Shown here piece after piece: positions 38,852 to 47,744 of a stretch of DNA of 64,000 nt. The stretch is taken from the NCBI GenBank assembly GCA_027533425.1, contig JAPZUD010000001.1, positions 744,001-808,000 on the forward strand, in the 5' to 3' direction. Origin of the DNA: Beijerinckiaceae bacterium. Its GTDB lineage: Bacteria > Pseudomonadota > Alphaproteobacteria > Rhizobiales > Beijerinckiaceae. Position 1 is the first letter of the stretch; every line of letters begins with the position of its first letter. The translations under genes were made by a program, and so were the position numbers. The notes beneath the pieces were generated by a model. The model ran no database searches, was not told where the DNA came from, and worked only from the letters and a program-made list of their open reading frames with translations.

Positions 38852-39777
38852 CCCAGCGCTTTCAGCCGGGCCTCCTGCCGCGCGATCAGCCGCTCGGTCT
38901 CGGCGATATCCTGCGGCGAGAGCCGGCCCGCTGGCTTGCGCAAGGCGGCGGATGCGATGACCCCCCGCTTGGCGAGCGTGTATTTGCGAATGAGAAGCCC
39001 GAGATTGGGCTGCAATTCGTAGCGCACGAGCGGCAGATAGGCATCGAACAGGTCCTGCGCGCGCGCGTGGTCGCCACGCTGATGCGCCCTGCAGACATCG
39101 ACCATCATCTCGGGATAGGCGAAGCCGGTCATGGCGCCATCCGCGCCGCGCGACAGTTCCTCCGTGAGGAAGAGGCCGCCATTGCCGCAAAGGATGGAGA
39201 TCCGCCGCGTCTCGCCCCTGTCGCTCGCCGCACGGATCGCCGTGATCTTGTTGAGCCCCGGCCAATCCTCATGCTTGAGCATGACGCAGGTGGGGCAGGC
39301 CTTGACGATGCGGTTGATGACACCTGGCGAGATCTGCACGCTGGTCGCCAGCGGAAAATCCTGCAGCACGAAGGGCGTTGAGCCGAGCATCTCGGCCGCG
39401 GTCTCGAAATACGAGAAGATCTGGTCATCGGTTCTCAGATGCGAGGGCGGCGCGACCATCACGCCCGCCGCGCCGGCCTGCATCACCTGATCGGACAGCT
39501 CCCTCATCGGTGCGAAACCGGGCGCGGAAACCCCGACCACCACCGGGACACGGCCGGCGACGCGCGCGAGCACGCGGCGTACAACGAGCGCCGATTCTTC
39601 GGCCGTAAGTTTCGGTGCCTCCCCCATCATCCCCAGTACGGTGAGGCCAGTGGCGCCCTTCTCGAGATAGAAATCCACCATCCGGTCGGTGCTCTCGAGA
39701 TCGAGTGCCCCGGTCTCGGTGAACGGGGTGACGGCGATCACGAATACACCGGTCGCGGTTTCATCAAGCAACGGCAT
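38848..39777 (-). CDS. DapA-family (DHDPS/NAL) aldolase-like protein with altered active site
   Basis: The 309-residue TIM-barrel protein follows the DapA fold: FVIAVTPFTETGALD, GATGLTVLGMMGEAPKL, and the Schiff-base Lys168 in MLKHEDWPG. The residues that form the DapA proton relay are changed: the TT of GTTGE is MM, the YY of the second motif is PS (APPSHLR), and the catalytic YN is QD (VLQDFP). The enzyme therefore probably makes a Schiff base with a 2-oxo acid but does not do the DapA condensation. It sits between the peptide-type importer and the hydantoinase. Confidence 0.85.
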   Translation of the reverse strand: MPLLDETATGVFVIAVTPFTETGALDLESTDRMVDFYLEKGATGLTVLGMMGEAPKLTAEESALVVRRVLARVAGRVPVVVGVSAPGFAPMRELSDQVMQAGAAGVMVAPPSHLRTDDQIFSYFETAAEMLGSTPFVLQDFPLATSVQISPGVINRIVKACPTCVMLKHEDWPGLNKITAIRAASDRGETRRISILCGNGGLFLTEELSRGADGAMTGFAYPEMMVDVCRAHQRGDHARAQDLFDAYLPLVRYELQPNLGLLIRKYTLAKRGVIASAALRKPAGRLSPQDIAETERLIARQEARLKALG

Positions 39778-39823
39778 GGGCGATGTCCCTGGAGAAGCGG
39801 AGTGATGGCTAGCAAATGCGCGA

Positions 39824-41302
39824 TCAGGAGAGATCGGCCCCGAAATTTCGGGCAGGATCGAATTCGGGTGCCAGCCGCCCGCTGGGCTGCGTAGCCGGGC
39901 CCGCAGGGCGAAGCATCAACCGCCCCTGCCCCGGTTTGGCATGCAGCGTGCCCTGTTCGATGAGCACCGCGCCACGCTGGATGATGGTTTCCGGCCAACC
40001 CGTGATCGTGCGCCCGCGATAGGGGTTGTAGCCCGTATTGTCGTGCAGGTCGTCCGTGAGAGTGACCTCGCGCGCCGGATCCCAGATCGCGAGATCGGCA
40101 TCGGCTCCTACCGCGATCGCGCCCTTGCCAGCGAGGTCGTAGATCTGCGCCGGTGCCGTTGCGGTCCATTCCACGAATTTCATCAGGTTCTCGTGCTTCC
40201 GCGCCTCCGGTGCCCGGCTCACCATGGCATCGAAAAGAAGCGGCAGGCGCATCTCAAGGCCGGGCATGCCGTTGGCAATCTGCTTGAAACTGGGTGTTGT
40301 GCTCGCGCTGAACTTGCCGGTCTCATCCATCCGGTAAGGCGCGTGATCGGACGAGATGACCTGAAGATCCCCGAGCTCAAGCGCCTGCCAGAGGGCAGCC
40401 TGATCCGATGCCGTGCGCTGGGGCGGCGAGCAGATCATCCGCGCGCCTTCATAGCCCGGGAGGTCCAGGTCTTCAGCCGTCTGGAAAAGGTAGTGCGGGC
40501 AGGTCTCGCCGAAGACCTTCACGCCGCGTCCACGGGCCTGCCGGATGAGCTCCGCACCCTCGGCGGTGGAGACGTGAAAGATCATCACCGGCTGATCGAT
40601 GAATTCCGCAAAGGCGATAATTCGATAGATCGCTTCGGTCTCCGCCGCGCGCGGATGGCTGACAGCGTGGTATTTCGGCGCGGTATATCCCCGCGCGACG
40701 AGTCTCTCGCCCATCCATTTCAGCAGGCCGTGATTCTCGGCATGCACACAGACGAGGGCGCCGTTCTGACGGGAAACAAGCAGGATATCGAGCAGTTGCT
40801 CGTCATTCACCTGCACCTTGTCATAGGTCATGAAGACCTTCACCGAGCGGTGCCCTGCCCGGATGAGCGCCGGCAGATCATGGTCGATGGTCTGGCGATC
40901 CGGATTCGCGATCATCAGGTGGAAGGCGTGGTCGATCAGTGCGCCCTTCCTGGCCAGCGCTGCGTAATCCGCAACCACCGTCGAAAGGCTCATCTCCCGA
41001 TGCTGGGCCGCGAAGGATATCACGCTCGTCGTGCCGCCAAAGGCCGCCGAGCGAGTGGCCGTTTCGAAGGTATCGGCATTCATGATGCCGCCGCCTGAAA
41101 GCTGCTCGATATGACAATGCGGATCGACGCCGCCGGGGAGCACGTAGCGGCCCTTCGCGTTGATTTCGCGCTGCCCGGAACCGAGCTTTTGCCCGATGGC
41201 CACGATGGACGCGCCGGTGATGCCGAGATCGGCCTCCCGGACACCTGCAGGGGTCACGACCAGTCCGCCCCGGATGACGAGATCGAATTCGCCGCTGGCC
41301 AT
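39824..41302 (-). CDS. D-hydantoinase / dihydropyrimidinase
   Basis: The 492-residue amidohydrolase opens cyclic ureides. It has DPHCHIEQ (His62 and His64), the carboxylated-Lys motif SVKVFMTYDK (Lys155), VCVHAENHGLL (His188), IFHVSTAEGAELI and SSDHAPY with the catalytic Asp. This is the dihydropyrimidinase/hydantoinase pattern, and the neighbouring carbamoylase and racemase favour a hydantoin substrate over dihydropyrimidine. ATG 41302 (MASGEFDLVIRGG) is the family start. A 372-base divergent region separates it from the GntR gene. Confidence 0.93.
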   Translation of the reverse strand: MASGEFDLVIRGGLVVTPAGVREADLGITGASIVAIGQKLGSGQREINAKGRYVLPGGVDPHCHIEQLSGGGIMNADTFETATRSAAFGGTTSVISFAAQHREMSLSTVVADYAALARKGALIDHAFHLMIANPDRQTIDHDLPALIRAGHRSVKVFMTYDKVQVNDEQLLDILLVSRQNGALVCVHAENHGLLKWMGERLVARGYTAPKYHAVSHPRAAETEAIYRIIAFAEFIDQPVMIFHVSTAEGAELIRQARGRGVKVFGETCPHYLFQTAEDLDLPGYEGARMICSPPQRTASDQAALWQALELGDLQVISSDHAPYRMDETGKFSASTTPSFKQIANGMPGLEMRLPLLFDAMVSRAPEARKHENLMKFVEWTATAPAQIYDLAGKGAIAVGADADLAIWDPAREVTLTDDLHDNTGYNPYRGRTITGWPETIIQRGAVLIEQGTLHAKPGQGRLMLRPAGPATQPSGRLAPEFDPARNFGADLS

Positions 41303-41674
41303 GATACTCACTCCCTGATGTCCGACGCCCGCCATCCGGCTGCGGCGAAGCGCCTGCCGACAGCCCTGGCAGCCATGAATGATGCTGCCGCAGGACGCGC
41401 CGGAGCGAGGCTGAACCACGCCAAAAGGCAAGTTGCCAGAACGCAGGAATGACGGCAACATACGATTAGTATACAGCGCTTCAATCCTATGGAAATTGCG
41501 GCTTCCGGAGCGGTTGCACGCCAGTCATGACGTCAGCCGGAATACCTCCCGCGAAGCCTGCCCGAGAACAGCTCTCTTGAGGAGTGTTCGTTGTCAGACC
41601 GCTCCGGCCAGGCATAATTGCGCCCCGGCCAAGCAAGCCAGAGAAAATGCGCCGCCAACGGGCGCAATGCAGGG
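41303..41674. promoter_or_regulatory. Divergent regulatory region between hydantoinase and GntR genes
   Basis: These 372 bases contain no convincing gene. They must hold both promoters. The stretch 41455-41490 is AT-rich and contains the GTATAC element described separately. The 5' leader of the hydantoinase transcript would be about 150 bases if that element overlaps its -10 box. Confidence 0.55.
41467..41477 (-). promoter_or_regulatory. Candidate GntR operator, copy 2
   Basis: Read on the minus strand, GCTGTATACTA matches copy 1 (GCTGTATACCA, 31137-31147) at 10 of 11 positions, and TCG follows in both (directly after one T or AT). It contains TATACT, a possible -10 box for the hydantoinase gene, so binding there would block transcription. 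Confidence 0.5.
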
Positions 41675-42391
41675 ATGAACGCCGTGAATTCCACCCGGAG
41701 AGCCTCGATTTCCAGCCTGCCGACCCCCGTCGCCGAGAGCGAGGCCGACCGGCCGACCGGGGCGACGATCGGCGAGACGACCTATCGTCGCCTGCGCGAC
41801 ATGATCCTGAGCGATGCGCTGTCCGCCGGCGAGGCCCTTCAGGAGAAGAAGCTGGCCGACATGCTCGGGGTTTCCCGGACGCCCATCCGCGAGGCAATCA
41901 CACGGCTGACAACCGAGGGGCTCGTCGAGCGCATCATCGGCCTCACGCCGGTGGTGCGGCGGCTCTCGGCGAACGAGTTCATCGAGATCCTTCATGTGCG
42001 CCGGCTGCTCGAGGTGGAGGCCGCAGGGCTCGCGGCGGAAACCGGCGGCTCCGAGTCCTTGCGGACCATCATGGCGAGGATCCAGCGCTTCCGTGAGGGC
42101 GAGATTCCCACCCCCGCCGAGCATGTGGCCGTGGATGATGCGCTGCATTCCGCAGTCGCGAACCTCGCGGGATCGCGCGTGCTCGCCGAACTGATCCGCG
42201 ACCTGCGGCAGAAAACCAAGATCTTTGACATGAGGCAGGTGCCGGAGCGGTTCGAACCGGGCATCGCCGAGCATCTGGAGATCATCAATGCGATCCTCGC
42301 TCGCGACGTGACGCGCGCCCAGGATGCGATGCGCACGCATATCGACAATGTGCGTTCCAGCGTCATCGATCATCTGCGCCGGCTGTTCTGA
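41675..42391 (+). CDS. GntR-family regulator, FCD subfamily
   Basis: The 238-residue regulator has an N-terminal winged helix (TTYRRLRDMILSDALSAGEALQEKKLADMLGVSRTPIREAITRL) and an FCD ligand-binding domain with the metal-site pattern: Asp and His in VDDALHSAVANLAGS, EHLEIINAI and MRTHIDNV. FCD regulators usually respond to carboxylic or amino acids and repress the genes they sit with. The ATG at 41675 follows CAGGG. It lies between the two ABC systems of the cluster and divergent from the hydantoinase. Confidence 0.92.
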   Translation: MNAVNSTRRASISSLPTPVAESEADRPTGATIGETTYRRLRDMILSDALSAGEALQEKKLADMLGVSRTPIREAITRLTTEGLVERIIGLTPVVRRLSANEFIEILHVRRLLEVEAAGLAAETGGSESLRTIMARIQRFREGEIPTPAEHVAVDDALHSAVANLAGSRVLAELIRDLRQKTKIFDMRQVPERFEPGIAEHLEIINAILARDVTRAQDAMRTHIDNVRSSVIDHLRRLF

Positions 42392-42514
42392 CGGCTGGCT
42401 TGGCAATTGCAGCGGCTTCCCCATGCCCCGGAACGGATAACGCAGAGACCCGACAACGGCAGGACGACGAACGACAACCCCTTGGGCTGCGGCCCGAAAC
42501 GCGAGGAGAGCACC

Positions 42515-43363
42515 ATGACCGACAGGCTGACAAGGACGACCTGGGCTGCGACGATCGCCATCACGCTCCTGGCCGCTGGAAGCGCCCTGGCGCAGGCGCC
42601 GCTGAAAACAGCCGTGGACGGCACCTTCGCGCCGCATGCCATGCCGAAGCTCGGCGGCGGTACGGAAGGGTTCAACATCGACCTCGCGACCGAGATCGCG
42701 AAGCGGCTGAAGCGCCCGCTTGATCTCACGGTGACCCAATTCTCCGGCATCCTGCCCGCCTTGCAGGCAGGCACGCTCGATTTTGTTGCGGCTCCGACCA
42801 CGGTGACCAAGGAACGGGCAGAAAACCTTCTCTTCACCGAAGGCTATCTCAACACCGATTTCCAGTTCCTGGTGAAGAAAGGCTCGCCCAAAGTGGCCAA
42901 GCTGGAGGAACTCAAGGGCAAGGTCGTCACCGTGAACAAGGGCTCGGCCTATGACAGCTGGGCGCGTGGCCTCGAAGGGCAGACCGGCTGGGTGGTCGAA
43001 AGCTTCGGCACGCAATCCGATGCCGTGCAGGCCGTGCTCTCGGGCCGTGCTTTCGCGAACATCACCGGCAACACGGTGGCAGCCTGGGCGGCCAAGCAGA
43101 ACCCGCAGCTTGAACTCTCCTACCTGCATTCGACCGGTCTCGTCTGGGCCTCGCCGTTGCGGAAGGATTCGACAGCCATGCGCGTCGAGATCGAGAACGC
43201 CATCGAGTGCATGAAGCTCGACGGCACCATGGCAACGCTGCACGAGAAGTGGTTCGGCACCAAGCCGGCACCCGGCTCGGCGGCGGTCACGGTTTTCCCG
43301 GGCACCGGCGTGCCGGGTATGCCAGGTTACGACCCCACGCCCCGCGCGCCCGCCTGCGGCTGA
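42515..43363 (+). CDS. Polar amino-acid-type ABC transporter substrate-binding protein
   Basis: The 282-residue protein (SBP_bac_3 family) has a signal peptide (TTWAATIAITLLAAGSALAQA, cleavage near residue 28) and the mature motifs TAVDGTFAPHAMPKLGGGTEGFNIDLATEIAKRL, GTLDFVAAPTTVTKERAENLLFTEGYL and VVTVNKGSAYDSWA. Ligands of this family are amino acids and related zwitterions. A C-terminal tail rich in Pro and Gly (FPGTGVPGMPGYDPTP) extends past the usual fold. GAGGAGAG precedes ATG 42515. The ATPase gene follows after 2 bases. Confidence 0.92.
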   Translation: MTDRLTRTTWAATIAITLLAAGSALAQAPLKTAVDGTFAPHAMPKLGGGTEGFNIDLATEIAKRLKRPLDLTVTQFSGILPALQAGTLDFVAAPTTVTKERAENLLFTEGYLNTDFQFLVKKGSPKVAKLEELKGKVVTVNKGSAYDSWARGLEGQTGWVVESFGTQSDAVQAVLSGRAFANITGNTVAAWAAKQNPQLELSYLHSTGLVWASPLRKDSTAMRVEIENAIECMKLDGTMATLHEKWFGTKPAPGSAAVTVFPGTGVPGMPGYDPTPRAPACG

Positions 43364-43365
43364 AG

Positions 43366-44109
43366 ATGATGCCGGAAGGGCCCCTTCTTTCCGCCATCGG
43401 CATCGCCAAGCGTTTCGGCTCCTTGCCCGTGCTGCACGGGATCGATTTTTCCGTGCAGCAGGGCGAGATGGTGTTCATCATCGGGCCCTCGGGCTCGGGG
43501 AAGTCTACCTTCCTGCGCTGCTGCAACCGCCTCGAGGAGCCGGATTCCGGCGCGATGATCTTCGACGGTGTGGATATTCTCGGCAAAGGCGTGGAGATCA
43601 ACACCGTGCGTCAGCGCATTGGGATGGTGTTCCAGGCCTTCAATCTCTACCCGCACCTTTCGGTGCTCGGAAATGTGACGCTTGCGCTGCGGAAGGTGGC
43701 CCGCAAATCGAAGACCGAGGCGGAAAGGATCGGCCGGGCCGCGCTGGAAAGCGTTGGCCTCTCGGACAAGGTCGATGCGATGCCAGGCACTCTTTCCGGC
43801 GGCCAGCAGCAGCGTGTGGCGATCGCCCGCGCCCTCGCCCTCGATCCGAAGCTGGTGCTTTTTGACGAGCCCACCTCCGCGCTGGATCCCGAACTCGTCG
43901 GCTCGGTTCTGGCGGTGATGCGCGACCTGAAACAGCGCGGCATGACCATGGTGGTCGTCTCCCATGAGATGCGCTTCGCCCGGGAGGCGGCGGATCGCGT
44001 GGTCTTCATGGAAGGCGGGCGCATTGTCGAACAGGGCCCACCGGCGCAATTGTTCGAGGCCCCGCGCGAGCCACGCACGCGTGAATTCCTCTCGCGCATG
44101 ATGGCCTGA
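43366..44109 (+). CDS. Amino-acid ABC transporter ATP-binding protein
   Basis: The 247-residue ATPase is of the GlnQ/HisP type: Walker A GPSGSGKST, IGMVFQAFNLYPHLSVLGNVT, signature TLSGGQQQRVA, Walker B LVLFDEPTSALDPEL and MVVVSHEMRFAREAADRV. The polar amino-acid subfamily is shown by LRCCNRLEEPDSG. ATG 43366 lies 2 bases after the binding-protein stop (or ATG 43369). It is followed by two permease genes. Confidence 0.95.
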   Translation: MMPEGPLLSAIGIAKRFGSLPVLHGIDFSVQQGEMVFIIGPSGSGKSTFLRCCNRLEEPDSGAMIFDGVDILGKGVEINTVRQRIGMVFQAFNLYPHLSVLGNVTLALRKVARKSKTEAERIGRAALESVGLSDKVDAMPGTLSGGQQQRVAIARALALDPKLVLFDEPTSALDPELVGSVLAVMRDLKQRGMTMVVVSHEMRFAREAADRVVFMEGGRIVEQGPPAQLFEAPREPRTREFLSRMMA

Positions 44110-44116
44110 GCCGCTG

Positions 44117-44800
44117 ATGTCTGGGTTCGAACGCTTCGTCGATACGTTCTTCAAGGCGGAACTGATCGCAGCGACGCTTCCCAACATTGTCTCGGGCATG
44201 GGGATGACCCTGCTGATCGCGGGGCTGGTTGTGCTCACCGGCATCTTCCTGGGCCTCCTGCTCGCAGCCCTGCGCAGCTATCGAATCACGCCGATCACCG
44301 TGGCGATCGTGATCTTCGCGGATATCCTGCGTGCCATGCCGCCGCTGGTTCTCGTGCTGATCGTCTATTTCGGCCTGCCGAATGTCGGCCTGACGCTCTC
44401 GGGCTTCGCCGTGCTCTGGCTGGTGCTCTCGCTGGTCCTCGCCGCCTTCGCGGAGGAGATCTTCTGGGCGGGAATCATCTCCATCCGCAAGGGGCAATGG
44501 GAAGCCGCCCGCGCTACCGGCCTCACGTACACGGCGACGCTGATCTGGGTGATCCTGCCGCAGGCGGTGAGGCTCACCATTCCGCCGCTTACCAACCGCA
44601 CCATCGCCATTACCAAGAATACGGCGCTCGGCACGGTGATCGGCGTCCCGGAAATCCTGAACCAGGCGACGACAGCCGTGAGCTTTTCCGGCAACGCGAC
44701 CCCCCTCATGATGGGGGCCATCGCCTATCTCGTCATCTTCATTCCCGTGGTGATGCTGGGGCGCGCGGTCGAGAGCCGCTTTTCCTGGAAGAGGGCGTGA
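44117..44800 (+). CDS. Amino-acid ABC transporter permease 1
   Basis: The 227-residue HisM/GlnP-type permease has about five helices and the amino-acid-transporter motif ILRAMPPLVLVLIVYFGLP, followed by the EAA loop GQWEAARATGLTYTATLIWVILPQAVRLTIPPL. It pairs with the next permease, whose ATG overlaps its stop by 1 base (TGATG). Confidence 0.93.
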   Translation: MSGFERFVDTFFKAELIAATLPNIVSGMGMTLLIAGLVVLTGIFLGLLLAALRSYRITPITVAIVIFADILRAMPPLVLVLIVYFGLPNVGLTLSGFAVLWLVLSLVLAAFAEEIFWAGIISIRKGQWEAARATGLTYTATLIWVILPQAVRLTIPPLTNRTIAITKNTALGTVIGVPEILNQATTAVSFSGNATPLMMGAIAYLVIFIPVVMLGRAVESRFSWKRA

Positions 44801-45465
44801 TGGAGGAGCTTGTCCGCCAGTTCTTCAATGTCGAGATCATGCTGAAAGCACTGCCTTTCATGCTGCAGGGGCTCGGCATGACGGCGATGCTCTGCGCCGC
44901 GCTGGTGCCGCTTGGTCTCGCGGGCGGCCTTGGCGTGGCCCTTGTGAGCACGGGCAGCAACCGCCCGTTGCGGATCGCCATGGCGATGACGGTTGATCTT
45001 TTCCGGGCCGTGCCGCCCCTGGTGCTGCTCATCTTCATTTATTCGGCGTTGCCCTTTGCCGGCCTGCGGCTATCGCCCTTCATGGCCGTGATGCTGGCCT
45101 TCTTCCTCAACACAGCGAGTTTCTACGGCGAGATCTTCCGTGCGGGGATCGAGAGCATTGGCGCAGGGCAATGGGAAGCCGCGCGTGCCACGGGCCTGAA
45201 CCGGCGGCAGACGCTCCTCTACGTCATCATTCCGCAGGCGACGCGCAACGTCCTGCCTGATCTCGCCTCGAACACGCTGGAGGTCGTCAAGCTCACAAGC
45301 CTCGCCAGCGTCGTTTCCTTTGCGGAGCTGCTCTACACTGCGGAAATGGCGCGTTCGGTGACATACAATGCGTCGCCGATCGTCCTTGCAGCCTTCATCT
45401 ATCTGCTTTTCATGTGGCCATTGGTGCGGCTTGTGAGCCGCCTGGAACACCGGGTCGCGCAATGA
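44800..45465 (+). CDS. Amino-acid ABC transporter permease 2
   Basis: The 221-residue permease has DLFRAVPPLVLLIFIYSALPF and the EAA loop GAGQWEAARATGLNRRQTLLYVIIPQATRNVLPDL. Both loops share GQWEAARATGL with the partner permease, so the pair arose by duplication. Translational coupling through TGATG is likely. The carbamoylase gene follows after 22 bases. Confidence 0.93.
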   Translation: MEELVRQFFNVEIMLKALPFMLQGLGMTAMLCAALVPLGLAGGLGVALVSTGSNRPLRIAMAMTVDLFRAVPPLVLLIFIYSALPFAGLRLSPFMAVMLAFFLNTASFYGEIFRAGIESIGAGQWEAARATGLNRRQTLLYVIIPQATRNVLPDLASNTLEVVKLTSLASVVSFAELLYTAEMARSVTYNASPIVLAAFIYLLFMWPLVRLVSRLEHRVAQ

Positions 45466-45487
45466 CCATCACAACCGGGACAGATCC

Positions 45488-46423
45488 ATGAGAAACGTTC
45501 GCGTCGGCGCTGCACAGCTTGGCCCCATCCAGAAGGCAGAAAGCCGCTCGCAAGTGGTGAAGCGCATGCTTGCGCTGCTCGATGACGCCGCGAAACAGGG
45601 CTGCACGCTGGTAGTCTATCCCGAACTCGCGCTCACCACCTTCTTCCCGCGCTGGTATGCGGAGAACCGGGCCGAATTCGATCCCTATTTCGAAACAGAA
45701 ATGCCGGGCCCCGAAACGGCTCCGCTTTTCGAGCGCGCCGCGCAGCATGGCATCGCGATCTCTTTCGGCTATGCCGAGAAAACGCCGGAGGGACAGCATT
45801 TCAATACCTCGATCCTCACGGATCGGAAGGGCGCGATCCTTGGGAAATACCGGAAGGTTCACCTGCCGGGCCATGTCGAATTCGACCCCGAGCGCACCCA
45901 TCAACATCTCGAAAAGCGCTATTTCCTGCCCGGCGATCTCGGTTTTCCCGTCTTTCACGCGCAGGATGGACTCATCGGCATGTGCATCTGCAATGATCGC
46001 CGCTGGCCGGAGACCTATCGCGTCATGGGCCTTCAGGGGGTGGAGATGGTCATCCTCGGCTTCAACACGCCCTCGGTGAATTCGCAGCGCAACGCCGAAG
46101 GCCTTGAGGAGCGGCTCTTCCATCATCGGCTCTCGTTGCAGGCTGGCGCCTATCAGAACGCAACCTGGGTGGTGGCGGTGGCAAAGGCCGGCACCGAGGA
46201 CGGGCATCACCTGATGGGCGGCACGCTGATTGTCGATCCCGAAGGGCATATCGTGGGCGAACTGCCCGGCGAGGCGGATGGCCTCCTCGTGCAGGATTGC
46301 GACCTCGACGCCACACGCTTCGGGAAGGAAACGATCTTCGATTTCAAGCGTCACCGCCGCATCGAACATTACGGTCCGATCACCGCGCAGGTCGGCGTCG
46401 TTCTGCCGCCGAAGACAGGCTGA
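45488..46423 (+). CDS. N-carbamoyl-D-amino-acid hydrolase
   Basis: The 311-residue nitrilase-superfamily enzyme cleaves N-carbamoyl-D-amino acids to D-amino acid, CO2 and ammonia. The catalytic triad is Glu46 (VVYPELALTTFFPRW), Lys123 (YRKVHLPGHVEFDP) and Cys168 (GMCICNDRRWPETYR). The FFPRW and CNDRRWPE sequences are hallmarks of D-carbamoylases. Together with the D-hydantoinase and racemase it completes the hydantoin pathway. Downstream it is 3 bases from the flavin reductase. Confidence 0.94.
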   Translation: MRNVRVGAAQLGPIQKAESRSQVVKRMLALLDDAAKQGCTLVVYPELALTTFFPRWYAENRAEFDPYFETEMPGPETAPLFERAAQHGIAISFGYAEKTPEGQHFNTSILTDRKGAILGKYRKVHLPGHVEFDPERTHQHLEKRYFLPGDLGFPVFHAQDGLIGMCICNDRRWPETYRVMGLQGVEMVILGFNTPSVNSQRNAEGLEERLFHHRLSLQAGAYQNATWVVAVAKAGTEDGHHLMGGTLIVDPEGHIVGELPGEADGLLVQDCDLDATRFGKETIFDFKRHRRIEHYGPITAQVGVVLPPKTG

Positions 46424-46426
46424 GCC

Positions 46427-47092
46427 ATGGCGGAGACGCCCGGATCCGGCCTTGATTTCGTGTTCGCGGACGTCGACAAGGCCACGCGCTACAAGCTTCT
46501 CAGCGGGGTGATCGTGCCACGCCCGATCGCGTTCGTGACAACCCTGAACGAGGACGGCGTGGTGAATGCCGCGCCCTACAGCTTCTTCAATGTCTTCTCG
46601 GATGATCCGCCGTTGATCGTGCTCGGCCTTCAGCGCAAGCCGGACCGCACCGTGAAGGACACGACGCGCAACATCGAGCTCACCGGCGAATTCGTCGTCA
46701 ACATGGTGGACGAACCCCTGGCGGCTGCGATGAACGATGCGGCGGCTGATTTCCCGCCTGGCATCAGCGAGCCGGAGGTGCTGGGTCTCGCACTGGCCCC
46801 GTCAAACACGACGCGGGTGCCACGCCTGGCCGCTGCACCCTTCGCGCTGGAATGCAGGAAGACGATGTCTCTGGCCTTCAATGCCAGCCGCGAATTGCTT
46901 ATCGGGGAGGTCACCGGTCTGCATGCCCGCGCGGGCGTGCTCGACACCGGGACCTTGCGGGTGGATTTCGCCGCCTACCGACCGGTGGGGCGCCTTTTCG
47001 GGGATCTGTACACGCGCCAGACCGAGATTTTCGCGCTGAAGCGCCGCACACCGGAGGAGGTGCTGGCTACCCGGCCCAACGACACGGAATAG
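46427..47092 (+). CDS. Flavin reductase-like (FMN-binding split-barrel) protein
   Basis: The 221 residues follow the flavin-reductase-like pattern: RYKLLSGVIVPRPIAFVTTLNEDGVVNAAPYSFFNVFSDDPPLIVLG, then GEFVVNMVDEPLAAAMNDAAADFPPGISE. It would bind FMN, possibly supplying reduced flavin to a monooxygenase, but no monooxygenase gene is visible in this window. It is the last plus-strand gene of the cluster and ends 1 base before the convergent racemase gene ends. Confidence 0.88.
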   Translation: MAETPGSGLDFVFADVDKATRYKLLSGVIVPRPIAFVTTLNEDGVVNAAPYSFFNVFSDDPPLIVLGLQRKPDRTVKDTTRNIELTGEFVVNMVDEPLAAAMNDAAADFPPGISEPEVLGLALAPSNTTRVPRLAAAPFALECRKTMSLAFNASRELLIGEVTGLHARAGVLDTGTLRVDFAAYRPVGRLFGDLYTRQTEIFALKRRTPEEVLATRPNDTE

Positions 47093-47093
47093 G

Positions 47094-47744
47094 CTACTGG
47101 AAGGCAACCGCACCCAACGCCATGGTCACGGCGGCCTGCACAGGGTCGACCACGGGAATGCCCAAGGCGGCTTCGAGCCCCTTCCGGTGGCGCGCCATTC
47201 CGGCGCAGCCCATCACGATGACATCCGCCCCGTCGAGATCGCGCAGCTCGCTCCCGACCGCGATCATCCGCGCCAGCGTACCCTCGCCCGACGCGGTTTC
47301 CGCAACCGACATTTCCAGCGGCCGCTCGTTCGCGAGGCGATCCATGATGCCCATCTGTCGCATGTAGCGGATATGCCGGGGGATCGAACGCCGTGCGATG
47401 GCGATGACGCCCAGGCGCTGGCCCCGCGCTAGGGCCGTGAGAAGTCCGCATTCCGCGATCCCGAAAACCGGCTTCCGTGTCGCCTCGCGGCAGACAAACA
47501 GGCCGGGGTCGGAATAGCAGGCGATGACGAAGGCATCGGCCTCCGGACGGCTCGCGACAAGCTTCGCCAGCGGCATCGCAACACCATCGACATGCGCCTG
47601 GCTTTCGATGCCGAACGGCCCCTCGGCGAGGCTCTCGCAGGTGATGGCCGGAGCACCGGGACGGCGCAAAGGTTCGAGCGCCTCGTCGAAGCCTTGCGTC
47701 ACGGCCGGGTTCGAATTGGGGTTGATGACGAGAATGCCGGACAT
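47094..47744 (-). CDS. Hydantoin racemase (Asp/Glu racemase superfamily)
   Basis: The 216-residue enzyme begins SGILVINPNSNPAVTQGFDEAL, typical of hydantoin and allantoin racemases. Two catalytic Cys are in place: VIACYSDPGLF and IVMGCAGMARH. It should interconvert L- and D-5-substituted hydantoins so that the D-hydantoinase can process both. ATG 47744 was chosen; the open frame upstream continues but shows no family match. It runs convergently with the flavin reductase. Confidence 0.92.
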   Translation of the reverse strand: MSGILVINPNSNPAVTQGFDEALEPLRRPGAPAITCESLAEGPFGIESQAHVDGVAMPLAKLVASRPEADAFVIACYSDPGLFVCREATRKPVFGIAECGLLTALARGQRLGVIAIARRSIPRHIRYMRQMGIMDRLANERPLEMSVAETASGEGTLARMIAVGSELRDLDGADVIVMGCAGMARHRKGLEAALGIPVVDPVQAAVTMALGAVAFQ

